Assembly (NCBI GenBank): GCA_031179305.1
Contig: JAPSHX010000007.1
Span: 92,682-156,681 of the forward strand
Direction: 5' to 3'
Length of the DNA: 64,000 bases
DNA from: Paenarthrobacter sp.
GTDB lineage: Bacteria; Actinomycetota; Actinomycetes; Actinomycetales; Micrococcaceae
The notes under the pieces are model-generated. The model saw nothing but the letters and a program-made list of their open reading frames with translations. It was not told the DNA's origin and ran no database searches. Both the position numbers and the translations under genes were made by a program. Below, piece by piece: positions 35,172-43,275 of the stretch; position 1 is the stretch's first letter, and each line of letters opens with the position of its first letter.

Positions 35172-35906
35172 TTAGTGGTGGTCTGCCGGCGTCCCGGCTA
35201 CTGCTGTATGGCGGTGCTGCGAAGTGGATTCACCGGGCGCAGGTTCCAGGGGAAGGCCCTGGCCTGTGGCCCGGATGGCGTCCTGGACGTGTTCGGCGAG
35301 GGCTTCACGGATCTCCGCAGCCGCCCTGTCCATTGAAACACGCCCGGGTTCGCCCTTCCGGCGCTTCACCGTAATGGGTTCGCCGAAGCTGACATGGAGC
35401 TTGCGGCGGGGTTTAGGGATATGGTCTCGATGCTCATCACCTTGGCGGGTTCCGAGGATGGCCACAGGGATGACGGTAGCTCCCGAGTTGAGGGCGAGCC
35501 ATGCAACTCCATTGCTGATGCTTTCAGCAGAGCCGCTCCCCCGGGTACCTTCGGGAAGAATCCCTACGCAACGACCGGCGTCGAGCAATTTCTTGCCCAC
35601 ATGCAGGGCGGTGCGGTCACCGGAGCGGTCCACCGGAATCTGTCCGGATCCCCTCAGGACTGAGCCCAGGAAGCCCTTGAACATCTCCTTCTTAACGAGG
35701 ATATGCATGGGGCGCGGCGACGCACCGAACATCACAGGCCCATCCAGGAAGCTGATGTGGTTCGCGGCAAATATCACCGGTCCGGCAGCGGGAACATTAC
35801 TTTTGCCCACCACGATGGTCCGATAGATGACGTGATCCAGGAACCAACCAACCGGCCGGCTCCACATCTTGGTCCCTACAGAGGGGAGCTGATTCTCAGT
35901 CACCAT
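35172..35906 (-). CDS. Lysophospholipid acyltransferase family protein (PlsC-like), copy 2
   Basis: 244 residues. Acyltransferase blocks NHISFLDG (HX4D), [18 protein letters not shown] and VIPVAILGT are complete. Probably acylates lysophosphatidic acid or another lysophospholipid at the membrane. It overlaps the cmk gene by 11 bases (ATG inside the cmk C-terminus) and is followed at once by der. It is clearly distinct from the plsC at 16846-17637, so the cell has at least two enzymes of this type. Confidence 0.88.
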   Translation of the reverse strand: MVTENQLPSVGTKMWSRPVGWFLDHVIYRTIVVGKSNVPAAGPVIFAANHISFLDGPVMFGASPRPMHILVKKEMFKGFLGSVLRGSGQIPVDRSGDRTALHVGKKLLDAGRCVGILPEGTRGSGSAESISNGVAWLALNSGATVIPVAILGTRQGDEHRDHIPKPRRKLHVSFGEPITVKRRKGEPGRVSMDRAAAEIREALAEHVQDAIRATGQGLPLEPAPGESTSQHRHTAVAGTPADHH

Positions 35907-36609
35907 AGATAACCTTGCTCACGATCGCCAAGGCGGTCTGGACGGTTTCCTCAAAGTTCAGGTCCGAAGAATCGAGTGTCACCACGCCGTCGGCCGCCTG
36001 GGTGAAGTTCACTACAGTTGAGTCCTTGGCGTCACGCTGGATTACCTGTGCATTGAGTTGTTCTTTGGTCTGCGTGCCGCCCAGCTGGATCCCACGACGC
36101 CGCATCCTCGCTTCCTCGCTGGCAGTCAACAGCATGCGGACCTCAGCATTGGGGACGACGACGGTGGTGATGTCGCGTCCCTCCACCACCATTCGGCGGT
36201 GGTGCTGATCGATCAGCTCGCGCTGGCGACGGATCAGCTCGGTGCGGGCACCGAGCGTCGTGGCGACAGCACTGACCGAGGACGAGATCAAGGGATCCCG
36301 GATTTCGTCCGTGATGTCCGTGCCATCAACTGCCACATACTCGGTGGCAGTAGTGGTGCTGATCTCCAGCGGCATCACTTTGGAAGCCTGTTCCACCGCA
36401 GCGCCGTCATGGAGGTCAACGCCGGTCTTGAGGCAGTACCACGTCAGCGCCCGGTACATTGCACCAGTATCCAGGTACGCCAGTTTCAAGCGCCGGGCAA
36501 CTTCTTTGCTGACGCTGGACTTGCCGGACCCTGAAGGGCCGTCAATCGCGATCACGATCGGCTTGCCCGGACGGGCAACGGTTTCCGGGCCAAAGAATTC
36601 ACGCGTCAT
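35896..36609 (-). CDS. cmk: Cytidylate kinase
   Basis: 237 residues from ATG 36609, which shares one base with the tyrA stop (TAATG); an ATG at 36627 inside tyrA is the alternative. P-loop AIDGPSGSGKSSVSK, AYLDTGAMYRALTW, RDITTVVVPNAEVRMLLTAS with the LID arginines. Phosphorylates CMP and dCMP for nucleotide and lipid (CDP) synthesis. The order rluB-cmk-der is typical of actinobacteria; tyrA and plsC are inserted here. Confidence 0.94.
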   Translation of the reverse strand: MTREFFGPETVARPGKPIVIAIDGPSGSGKSSVSKEVARRLKLAYLDTGAMYRALTWYCLKTGVDLHDGAAVEQASKVMPLEISTTTATEYVAVDGTDITDEIRDPLISSSVSAVATTLGARTELIRRQRELIDQHHRRMVVEGRDITTVVVPNAEVRMLLTASEEARMRRRGIQLGGTQTKEQLNAQVIQRDAKDSTVVNFTQAADGVVTLDSSDLNFEETVQTALAIVSKVIYGD

Positions 36610-37715
36610 TACTGGAGTACCCGCCATCCACGGTCAGTCAAAGCTTCAACAAGGAGGTCATGTTTGCTCGGAAGCACGGAAAGCTCCACCATGCCCACGT
36701 TCTGTCCCGACGAATGGTCGAGCCGAAGGTCTTCAAGGTTCACCCCGATCTCGCCGATCTCCGTGAGGAGGTGCGCGATCTGGCCAGGCTTGTCGTCCAC
36801 CAGGATGGTGAGCCACGAGTACGCCTGGGGAGGTCCGCCGTGCTTGCCCGGGATCCGGGCCTGCCCTGCATTCCCCTCGCTGATCAGCTGGGCAAGGTCA
36901 AGCCGCGCACCGGGTGCAAGCGGTTCTTCCAAGGTACCGATCAAACGGTTCAGGTCCTCGCGCACACCGTGCAGGATGGACACCACCTTCTCCGCGTTGC
37001 CGCCCAGGATCTGTACCCAGAGCGTGGGATCGCTGGCTGCAATGCGGGTAGTGTCCCGAAGTCCGTTGCCAGCCAAGGAGAGGGCATGCAGTGGAGTGCC
37101 TTGCAAACGGCTCGCCAGAAGGGAAGACATGATCTGCGGCAGATGCGACACCAACGCCACGGCTTCGTCATGCTCGTCCGCGGTGAACTGGGAAACGATC
37201 GCTCCCAGATCCCCCGCAAGCGAACGTGCAGCCTGAAGCGCAGCATCCGACGTTTCTTCGGAAGGGCAAAGCACCCAGGGCATGGACGTGAAAAGCTCTC
37301 CCCTGGCCGCAACCGGGCCGGACTTCTCCCTGCCTGCCATGGGGTGGGTACCCACATAGCGGGCAAGGTCCCCGCCGCGTTCCCGCAACTGCGCCTGAAT
37401 GGTGGCTTTGACGCTGGCAATATCGACCACGACGGCTGACGGGTAGTCCGCCAGTGCCTTCTGCACGACGTCCGCAGTAACATCCGGCGGAGCCGCGACC
37501 ACTACCAACTGGGGTTCTTCATCCAACTCCCCCAACGGACGTCCCGCACCGATATCCACCGCGACCGCCTGGTTGGTGGGCGAAGGATCGAAGAGGAAAA
37601 CCGGGACCCCGCGCCCGCGCAGGCCAAGGCCGATGCTGGCTCCAAGCAAGCCCGTACCGAGGACGACGACCGGGCCATCAAGATGGCCCCGGCCGTGCGT
37701 ACCGAATGCCGACAT
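36609..37715 (-). CDS. tyrA: Prephenate dehydrogenase with C-terminal ACT domain
   Basis: 368 residues. Rossmann motif VLGTGLLGASIGLGLRGRG (18-36), catalytic THPMAGREKSGP (His of the family), HDEAVALVSHLPQ, and an ACT-like domain (~300-368; WLTILVDDKPGQIAHLLTEIGEIGVN). Converts prephenate to 4-hydroxyphenylpyruvate for tyrosine; the ACT domain suggests feedback by tyrosine. Starts three bases after the rluB stop and overlaps cmk by one base. Complements aroG (15376) in the aromatic pathway. Confidence 0.92.
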   Translation of the reverse strand: MSAFGTHGRGHLDGPVVVLGTGLLGASIGLGLRGRGVPVFLFDPSPTNQAVAVDIGAGRPLGELDEEPQLVVVAAPPDVTADVVQKALADYPSAVVVDIASVKATIQAQLRERGGDLARYVGTHPMAGREKSGPVAARGELFTSMPWVLCPSEETSDAALQAARSLAGDLGAIVSQFTADEHDEAVALVSHLPQIMSSLLASRLQGTPLHALSLAGNGLRDTTRIAASDPTLWVQILGGNAEKVVSILHGVREDLNRLIGTLEEPLAPGARLDLAQLISEGNAGQARIPGKHGGPPQAYSWLTILVDDKPGQIAHLLTEIGEIGVNLEDLRLDHSSGQNVGMVELSVLPSKHDLLVEALTDRGWRVLQ

Positions 37716-37718
37716 GCC

Positions 37719-38930
37719 CTAGAGCCCCACCGATGCCAGGAGGTGTCCGACTTCCTGCCTGCCGAGGTTGCGGATGCTGCCCTGGCGCTGATCGCCCAAG
37801 CCAATGGGACCCACCTTGACGCGCACAAGACGCTCCACCGGGAAACCGACGGCATCGAACATGCGGCGCACAATGCGGTTCTTGCCCGAGTGCAGGACAA
37901 CCTCGATCAGGACGTGTCCCGGAGTGGAATCCACCAAGCGGAAGGAATCCACCGCAGCTACACCGTCTTCAAGCTCGACGCCGTTCTTCAGCTTTGTGCC
38001 GACACCTTGCGGGAACGGGCCACGCACCTGGACCAGGTACGTCTTGGGTACCTCATACGAAGGGTGCGTCAAGCGGTTGGCGAGTTCGCCGTCGTTGGTC
38101 AGCAGCAGCAGTCCCTCAGTGGCGACATCGAGGCGGCCGACGTGGAACAGGCGTTCGCCCTTGTTCTTGTTGTTCTTGAGGAAGTCGCTGATGCAGGGAC
38201 GGCCCTCGGGGTCCTCCATGGTGGAAACGACGCCCTTGGGCTTGTTGAAGACCATGTAGACAAGGGTTTCGTCCAGCTGGATACGGATGCCATCGACGTG
38301 GATCACGGCGGACGTTGGGTCCACTCGCATACCAAGTTCGGTGGTGACCACGCCATCAACCTCGACGCGTCCTTCGAGGATCATTTCCTCGCACACTCGG
38401 CGTGAGGCCACGCCAGCCTGTGCCATGACCTTCTGCAGGCGAACGCCGTCAACATCGTGAAGGTCGGACTGCGGAACTTCCTGGCGCGGACCGCGGTTGC
38501 GACCCGGCTTCCGGATGGGGCCCAGGTTCTGGCCGAAGCGTTCGCTGCCGAAGGCCTTGGAGCCGTACTGCCGTGCAGGCTTCGCCTTGGGCTTCAGGGC
38601 GCCCGGAGTGCCCGGGGCTTTGCCAAAGCCGGGCTTGTTGGAGCCTGGCTTACGGAAAGGCTTTGCGGGCCTGGCTGCTTGGCCGCGATCGTAATCGCCC
38701 GCAGTTGTGGGGTTGTCAGGATCGAAAGGGGCCGCTTCGCGCGGCTTCGATGCCTTGAAGGGGCGTCCTTCGCCCTGGGTGAAGTTGCGCTTTCCAGCGC
38801 CGGCGCTGCCGCCGCGGCCGGAGAAGCCGCCGGCGTTGGAGCGGCCGGTGCCGCCCTTGGCCTCATTGCGTCCGGAGCTGTTGCGTCCCGAACCGTTACG
38901 TGGTGAACTCTGGCGTCCCGCCTGTGTCAT
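37719..38930 (-). CDS. rluB: 23S rRNA pseudouridine synthase RluB/RsuA family with a long low-complexity N-terminus
   Basis: 403 residues. The first ~155 are Gly/Lys/Arg/Pro-rich with no fold. The S4 domain (VRLQKVMAQAGVASRRVCEEMILEGRVEVDG) and the catalytic domain follow, with GRLDVATEGLLLLTNDGEL containing the catalytic Asp and the KTYLVQV segment. It modifies a uridine of 23S rRNA. ATG 38930 with AAGGACGGG upstream. The basic tail probably binds rRNA or ribosomes; it is seen in other actinobacteria and does not look like an error, since the frame is intact. Confidence 0.9.
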   Translation of the reverse strand: MTQAGRQSSPRNGSGRNSSGRNEAKGGTGRSNAGGFSGRGGSAGAGKRNFTQGEGRPFKASKPREAAPFDPDNPTTAGDYDRGQAARPAKPFRKPGSNKPGFGKAPGTPGALKPKAKPARQYGSKAFGSERFGQNLGPIRKPGRNRGPRQEVPQSDLHDVDGVRLQKVMAQAGVASRRVCEEMILEGRVEVDGVVTTELGMRVDPTSAVIHVDGIRIQLDETLVYMVFNKPKGVVSTMEDPEGRPCISDFLKNNKNKGERLFHVGRLDVATEGLLLLTNDGELANRLTHPSYEVPKTYLVQVRGPFPQGVGTKLKNGVELEDGVAAVDSFRLVDSTPGHVLIEVVLHSGKNRIVRRMFDAVGFPVERLVRVKVGPIGLGDQRQGSIRNLGRQEVGHLLASVGL

Positions 38931-38953
38931 GACCCGTCCTTGTGTAGTAATGG

Positions 38954-39007
38954 CCGGCAGTTGGTGTTGAAATCAACACTAGCCAGCCGGGCAGACATCG
39001 TCTGCCC
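38954..39007 (-). other. Two adjacent hairpins in the rluB leader
   Basis: GTGTTG-AAAT-CAACAC (38964-38979), extended by CCGGC/GCCGG (38954-38958 / 38986-38990), lies next to GGGCAGAC-ATC-GTCTGCCC (38989-39007). The outer arm of the first overlaps the second by two bases, so they could compete. The stretch between scpB and rluB (38931-39081) holds nothing else. Confidence 0.4.
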
Positions 39008-39081
39008 CTTGTCGCTGTGCACCTAGGTCAGGTGCCGTGAATCAGTATGAAGTTGTCTTGCAGTGCCGGTGTGGGCCGTGG

Positions 39082-39747
39082 CTACATCCGGCTTGCGTCG
39101 TAATACTCGTCGATCCCTTCCAATCCCGGAAGGTGCGGCGAGAGCTGTGGCAGTTCAGCCACCGAGCCGATGCCCATCCGTTCCAGGAAGTACGAGGTTG
39201 TCCGGTATAGGACAGCTCCCGATTCGGGATCGTTTCCGGAGTCCTCGATCAAACCCCTCTGGGTAAGCGTCCGGACTACGGAATCGACGTTGACGCCGCG
39301 AATGGCAGACACCCGGGCCCTTGAGACCGGTTGCCGGTAAGCGATAACTGCCAGGGTCTCAAGCGCTGCCTGAGTAAGCCTGGTGGTCTGCCCCTCGAGG
39401 ACGAACCTGCCCACGATGTCAGCAAATTCCGACCGTGAATAGATCCGCCACCCACCGGCGACGTTCCGCAATTCAAAACCCCGGGGTGCAGTACTGGCAG
39501 CGGCAAAGCCGACAGCATCCACGTCCGGGGCTTTAACAGTATAGCCGCTATACTCCCGCTGCAGGTCCTGCAGCAAATCCTCGACGACGGCGACCGTCAC
39601 GTTGAGTCCGGCGGCCAGCTCTTCCGAGGTGGCCGGCTCATCAATGACCATAAGGACCGCCTCCAACGCTGCCCGCGCACCGCCGGGCAGGGCTTCCAGT
39701 TCAGCCAAGCCGTCCTCGACTGCTTCCTGCTCACTCACTGGTGCCAT
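39082..39747 (-). CDS. scpB: Segregation and condensation protein B
   Basis: 221 residues. Winged-helix dimer of the SMC kleisin partner: ALEAVLMVIDEPATSEELAAGLNV at the N-terminus and QAALETLAVIAYRQPVSRARVSAIRGVNVDSVVRTLTQRGLIEDSG in the second half are typical. ScpB with ScpA bridges SMC heads in the condensin complex. ATG 39747 overlaps scpA by 17 bases, so expression is coupled. Confidence 0.94.
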   Translation of the reverse strand: MAPVSEQEAVEDGLAELEALPGGARAALEAVLMVIDEPATSEELAAGLNVTVAVVEDLLQDLQREYSGYTVKAPDVDAVGFAAASTAPRGFELRNVAGGWRIYSRSEFADIVGRFVLEGQTTRLTQAALETLAVIAYRQPVSRARVSAIRGVNVDSVVRTLTQRGLIEDSGNDPESGAVLYRTTSYFLERMGIGSVAELPQLSPHLPGLEGIDEYYDASRM

Positions 39748-40630
39748 CCCCGCTTCGATTTGCTTCCGTTCCTGATTCGTACTCCTCGCTCAGGCTGGAA
39801 CTGTCCCAGCCGGCGTCGTCACCTGTCCACCGAACTGTCAGCTCAGCCAACGGCCCGGGCTGTTCGAACGCAACGACGCGGTCACGGAACATCTCCAGCA
39901 ACGCCAGGAAACGTGCCACCACCACCAAAGTAGTTTCGGCGTCGGCAATCAACGCCTGGAAGGACAACGGCGCTCCCAGCTTCAAGCGGTAGCCCATGAT
40001 TTCAGCTTGTTCCTTGACGCTCACCGGCGGAGCGTGAAGATGGTCCAAGCCCACCTCGGCAGGTGCGGATTCCTTGGGTCTAAGTGCTTTGGCGGCAAGT
40101 TCCCCGAACTGCTCCGGCGTGTGCCGCCACACGAGCTCTGGAAGCAGCGCAGCGAAATGGCCTTCCAGCGCAACCTGCCGCGGGTATCTCCGGGCTTCCT
40201 GTTCCAGTGTCCCGCCCAGGATCCCGGCGATCTGTTTGAAGGCCTTGTACTGGAGCAGACGGGCGAACAGCAGGTCCCTCGCCTCAAGGAGCGCAATGTC
40301 CTCAGCGTCCTCAACCTCACCGGCAGGCAGGAGGCGCGCCGCCTTCAAATCCAGCAGCGTGGCAGCGATCACCAGGAACTCGCTGGCTTCATCCAGCGCC
40401 CAGTCCTCCCCCAGCTCCTGGAGCCGCCGGATGTACTTGATGAATTCATCGGTGACCGTGGCCAACGCCACCTCGGTGATATCCAGCTTGTGCTTCGAAA
40501 TGAGGCCGAGCAGAAGGTCAAAGGGACCCGTGAAGTTAGCGAGGCGTACCTCGAAACCGGCCTTACGGGCTTCGGAGGTACCGGCGTCGGGCGCTTCCGC
40601 TTCAGCGGTGGGGGCGATTGACGGTCCCAC
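39731..40630 (-). CDS. scpA: Segregation and condensation protein A (kleisin)
   Basis: 299 residues. Kleisin core: FEVRLANFTGPFDLLLGLISKHKLDITEVALATVTDEFI near the N-terminus, EFLVIAATLLDLKAARLLP in the middle, and the winged helix at the C-terminus. It links SMC head domains for chromosome compaction. GTG start at 40630, six bases after the parA stop; followed by the overlapping scpB. Confidence 0.94.
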   Translation of the reverse strand: MGPSIAPTAEAEAPDAGTSEARKAGFEVRLANFTGPFDLLLGLISKHKLDITEVALATVTDEFIKYIRRLQELGEDWALDEASEFLVIAATLLDLKAARLLPAGEVEDAEDIALLEARDLLFARLLQYKAFKQIAGILGGTLEQEARRYPRQVALEGHFAALLPELVWRHTPEQFGELAAKALRPKESAPAEVGLDHLHAPPVSVKEQAEIMGYRLKLGAPLSFQALIADAETTLVVVARFLALLEMFRDRVVAFEQPGPLAELTVRWTGDDAGWDSSSLSEEYESGTEANRSGDGTSE

Positions 40631-40636
40631 CGTCCG

Positions 40637-41536
40637 CTAGGGCGCGCCGCCGCGCGAGATCAGTTCCTTGGCAAGGCGGCGGTAAGCGTCAGCCCCGATA
40701 TGGTTGCCGGCGTAGCTGGTGATGGGCTCGGCGGCCACGGTGGCATCTGCAAACTTGATGGAACGCTTGATGACAGTCTCAAAGACCTTGTCCCCAAATG
40801 CCTCCACCAAGCGCGAGATGACTTCGCGGCTGTGCAGGGTGCGGGCGTCGTACATGGTGGCGAGGACGCCGTCCACCTGCAGCCGTGGGTTGAGGCGGTC
40901 CTGTACTTTCTCGATGGTTTCCACCAGGAGTGCAACGGCGCGCAAGGCGAAGAATTCACAGATCAGCGGGATAATGACGCCGTGGGCTGCAGTCAACGCG
41001 TTCACCGTCAGCAGGCCCAGCGATGGCTGGCAGTCGATCAGCACGACGTCGTAATCGTCCTCGACGCTCTTAAGCGCGCGGTCCAGGACTTGCTCGCGGG
41101 CTACCTCGTTGACGAGCTGGACTTCGGCAGCGGAAAGATCAATGTTTGCGGGCAGGAGGTCAACACCCTCGACGCCGGTCTGCTGGATGGCATCGCGGAT
41201 GTTCACCTTGCGGTCCATCAGCACGTTGTAGACGGTGAGGTCAAGCTCGTGCGGGTTTGCCCCGAGGCCGGCGGAAAGAGCCCCTTGGGGGTCGAAGTCC
41301 ACCAACAGGACACGCCGGCCGTACTCTGCGAGCGCAGCCGCCAGGTTGATCGTGGAGGTGGTTTTACCCACGCCACCCTTTTGATTGACCATGGCAATGA
41401 CTCTCGCCGGTCCGTGGGAGGCCAGCGGAGCGGGTTCCGGGAATTCGCGGTGAGGACGGCCCGTGGGCCCCATGATGGCGTCTTCCAGATCGAGCTCGGT
41501 GCCTTCCAGCGTAGCTGTTCCCCGTTCGATGCTCAC
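40637..41536 (-). CDS. ParA-family ATPase of the scpAB operon
   Basis: 299 residues from GTG 41536 (an upstream GTG at 41548 is possible; neither ribosome site is strong). Walker A VNQKGGVGKTTSTINLA, VDFDPQGALSAGLG, Walker B VVLIDCQPSLG. It is the Rv1708-type ParA in the conserved order parA-scpA-scpB-rluB-cmk-der. No parB lies beside it, so it is not the chromosomal ParAB near oriC; a role with condensin loading or nucleoid organisation is inferred. Confidence 0.9.
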   Translation of the reverse strand: MSIERGTATLEGTELDLEDAIMGPTGRPHREFPEPAPLASHGPARVIAMVNQKGGVGKTTSTINLAAALAEYGRRVLLVDFDPQGALSAGLGANPHELDLTVYNVLMDRKVNIRDAIQQTGVEGVDLLPANIDLSAAEVQLVNEVAREQVLDRALKSVEDDYDVVLIDCQPSLGLLTVNALTAAHGVIIPLICEFFALRAVALLVETIEKVQDRLNPRLQVDGVLATMYDARTLHSREVISRLVEAFGDKVFETVIKRSIKFADATVAAEPITSYAGNHIGADAYRRLAKELISRGGAP

Positions 41537-41789
41537 GTATCTAACCACTCTTTCGACGACGATCTTCCCTGCCGCTGCGCCCCCGGCGACAGCGCTGCTA
41601 CCCCTTTAGGCTACAGCGCCCGACACGGTTATTCGGGGAACTTGACATTGGTCGATTCCTGAGCCTTGACCCTCTGGTTGAGGTCGAAGGTTGCCTGAGT
41701 GGCCGCGTCCCGCCGCCCGGAACAGCGAAGGCCGGCACCTAGTGGGTAGCCGGCCTTCGCCTCACTGTACTGCTCTGGAGCTGTTCCTG
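41537..41789. other. Intergenic region between parA and dctA
   Basis: About 250 bases. It holds the parA promoter (a TAGCCTAAAG segment on the minus strand near 41608 could be the -10) and the dctA terminator. A short minus-strand open stretch ending in TAA near 41632 looks protein-like for ~25 residues (ends STNVKFPE) but has no start and no recognisable family, so it is not called. Confidence 0.4.
41725..41760 (-). terminator. Terminator after dctA
   Basis: GCGAAGGCCGGC / GCCGGCCTTCGC, perfect 12-base stem with a 12-base loop, 30 bases past the dctA stop on the minus strand. No long T run. Confidence 0.7.
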
Positions 41790-43136
41790 TTAGACCGTGA
41801 CCTTTTCGCGGTTTTCAGCCGCAGGTGCAGCCTCTTCTTCGCCGCCGTGGGCGATCATGGTCTGCTCATCGAAGGGCTCGCTGCCTGAGAGGACGCGCTC
41901 TACCTGGCCATTGTCGATTTCCTTCACCCAGGTGCCGATGAGGACTGTGGCGACTGCGTTGCCGGTGAAGTTGGTCAATGCACGTGCCTCGGACATGAAG
42001 CGGTCGATTCCAACGATCATGCCCACGCCGCCCAAGAGCTCCGGCTTGTGTGCCTGGAGGCCGGCCGCAAGGGTGGCAAGTCCGGCACCCGTGACACCTG
42101 CAGCGCCCTTGGAAGCGATGATCATGAAGACCAGCAGGGAGATCTGTGCACCGAGATCCAACGGTGTGCCCATGGCGTTGGCTACGAACAGCGACGCCAT
42201 GGTCAGGTAGATGGCCGTGCCGTCCAGGTTGAAGGAGTAGCCCGTGGGAACGGTGACGCCGACAACAGGCTTGGAGACACCCAGGTGCTCCATCTTGGCG
42301 ATCAGGCGTGGCAGGGCTGCCTCGGAAGAAGAGGTGGAGAAGATCAGGAGGTACTCGCGTGCCAAATACTTCATGAGCTTGAAGATGTTCACGCCGGCCA
42401 CTGCCCGGAGAAGCGTACCGAGGATGACCACAATGAACAGTGCGCACGTTACGTAGAAAGCAAGCATCAGGGTGAACATGCTGAGGATCGCTTGGGCGCC
42501 GGTGGCACCAACTACGGCGGCGATGGCGCCGAACGCTCCAACCGGTGCCAGCCACATGATCATGATGAGGATGCGGAACACGAGGCGCTGTCCGTGACCG
42601 ATGGCGGTGAGGATGGGCGCACCCTGCTTTCCCATCTTCTGCAGTGCGAAACCGACCAGGATGGCAGCCAGAAGGGTGGGCAGGACCGGGATGTCACCGG
42701 GGATGATTCCCAGGAGGAAGTCCACTGTGCTGTTGGTGTCGGCCTTCTTGGTGGGGTCGTACGGGGTCAGCTTGAGCCCCTCGCCCGGATGGATCAGGTT
42801 GCCCACCACCAAACCGATGGCGAGGGCAAACGTGGACATTGCCACGAAGTAGCCCAAGGCGAGTCCCCCTACCTTGCCAACGGTTGCGGCCTTGGCAATG
42901 GAGCCGATGCCCAGGACGATGGTGCAGAAGATGACCGGGGCAATCATCATCTTGATGAGCTTGATGAAGCCGTCGCCGAGCGGCTTGAGGGACTTGCCGA
43001 CCTCGGGGAACATCAGGCCGATCACGGCGCCGAGCACTACAGCCAGGATGACCGCGATGTACAGGTAATGCGACTTGTCGAGCCCCTTGCGTCCACCTTT
43101 GGCGGCTACTGCCGTCTCTCCTCGTTGAGAGGTCAT
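41790..43136 (-). CDS. dctA: C4-dicarboxylate (or related carboxylate) transporter DctA family
   Basis: 448 residues from ATG 43136, with AAGGAG six bases upstream (the frame is open to 43238 but not conserved). DAACS-family symporter: eight membrane helices, the serine-rich hairpin STSSSEAALPRLI, the substrate/cation motifs GYSFNLDGTAIYLTMA and ASKGAAGVTGAG. Imports succinate, fumarate, malate or similar with protons or sodium. Divergent from a CitA/CitB-type two-component system that presumably controls it, with CRP/GlxR-like sites in between. Confidence 0.92.
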   Translation of the reverse strand: MTSQRGETAVAAKGGRKGLDKSHYLYIAVILAVVLGAVIGLMFPEVGKSLKPLGDGFIKLIKMMIAPVIFCTIVLGIGSIAKAATVGKVGGLALGYFVAMSTFALAIGLVVGNLIHPGEGLKLTPYDPTKKADTNSTVDFLLGIIPGDIPVLPTLLAAILVGFALQKMGKQGAPILTAIGHGQRLVFRILIMIMWLAPVGAFGAIAAVVGATGAQAILSMFTLMLAFYVTCALFIVVILGTLLRAVAGVNIFKLMKYLAREYLLIFSTSSSEAALPRLIAKMEHLGVSKPVVGVTVPTGYSFNLDGTAIYLTMASLFVANAMGTPLDLGAQISLLVFMIIASKGAAGVTGAGLATLAAGLQAHKPELLGGVGMIVGIDRFMSEARALTNFTGNAVATVLIGTWVKEIDNGQVERVLSGSEPFDEQTMIAHGGEEEAAPAAENREKVTV

Positions 43137-43204
43137 GGGATTCTCCTTCTGGATACTGTGTAAGGCGCCGCGGTCCTGCACTGATGTCCAATCCGCCGCC
43201 CTTG

Positions 43205-43220
43205 TGTGATATCCATCATT
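43205..43220. promoter_or_regulatory. CRP/GlxR-like half-matched site 1 (dctA / two-component divergon)
   Basis: TGTGA-TATCCA-TCATT: 8 of 10 consensus positions with the N6 spacer. Confidence 0.35.
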
Positions 43221-43228
43221 GAGCCGCA

Positions 43229-43244
43229 GGTGACACACATCACC
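43229..43244. promoter_or_regulatory. CRP/GlxR-like site 2 (dctA / two-component divergon)
   Basis: GGTGA-CACACA-TCACC, a perfect dyad with N6 spacer, 8 of 10 consensus positions, 24 bases centre-to-centre from site 1 and 32 bases before the kinase start. Confidence 0.42.
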
Positions 43245-43275
43245 GTTGCGGTCATATTGGTCATGGGAGGCCCAC

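Noticed and set aside
41629..41710. Possible gene remnant ending in STNVKFPE on the minus strand
   Set aside because: Looks protein-like for about 25 codons, but the frame runs through the dctA terminator, has no start and matches no family I know; chance cannot be excluded.
42048..43163. 371-codon frame opposite dctA
   Set aside because: Antisense to a complete transporter gene; charged low-complexity sequence without homology that I recognise.
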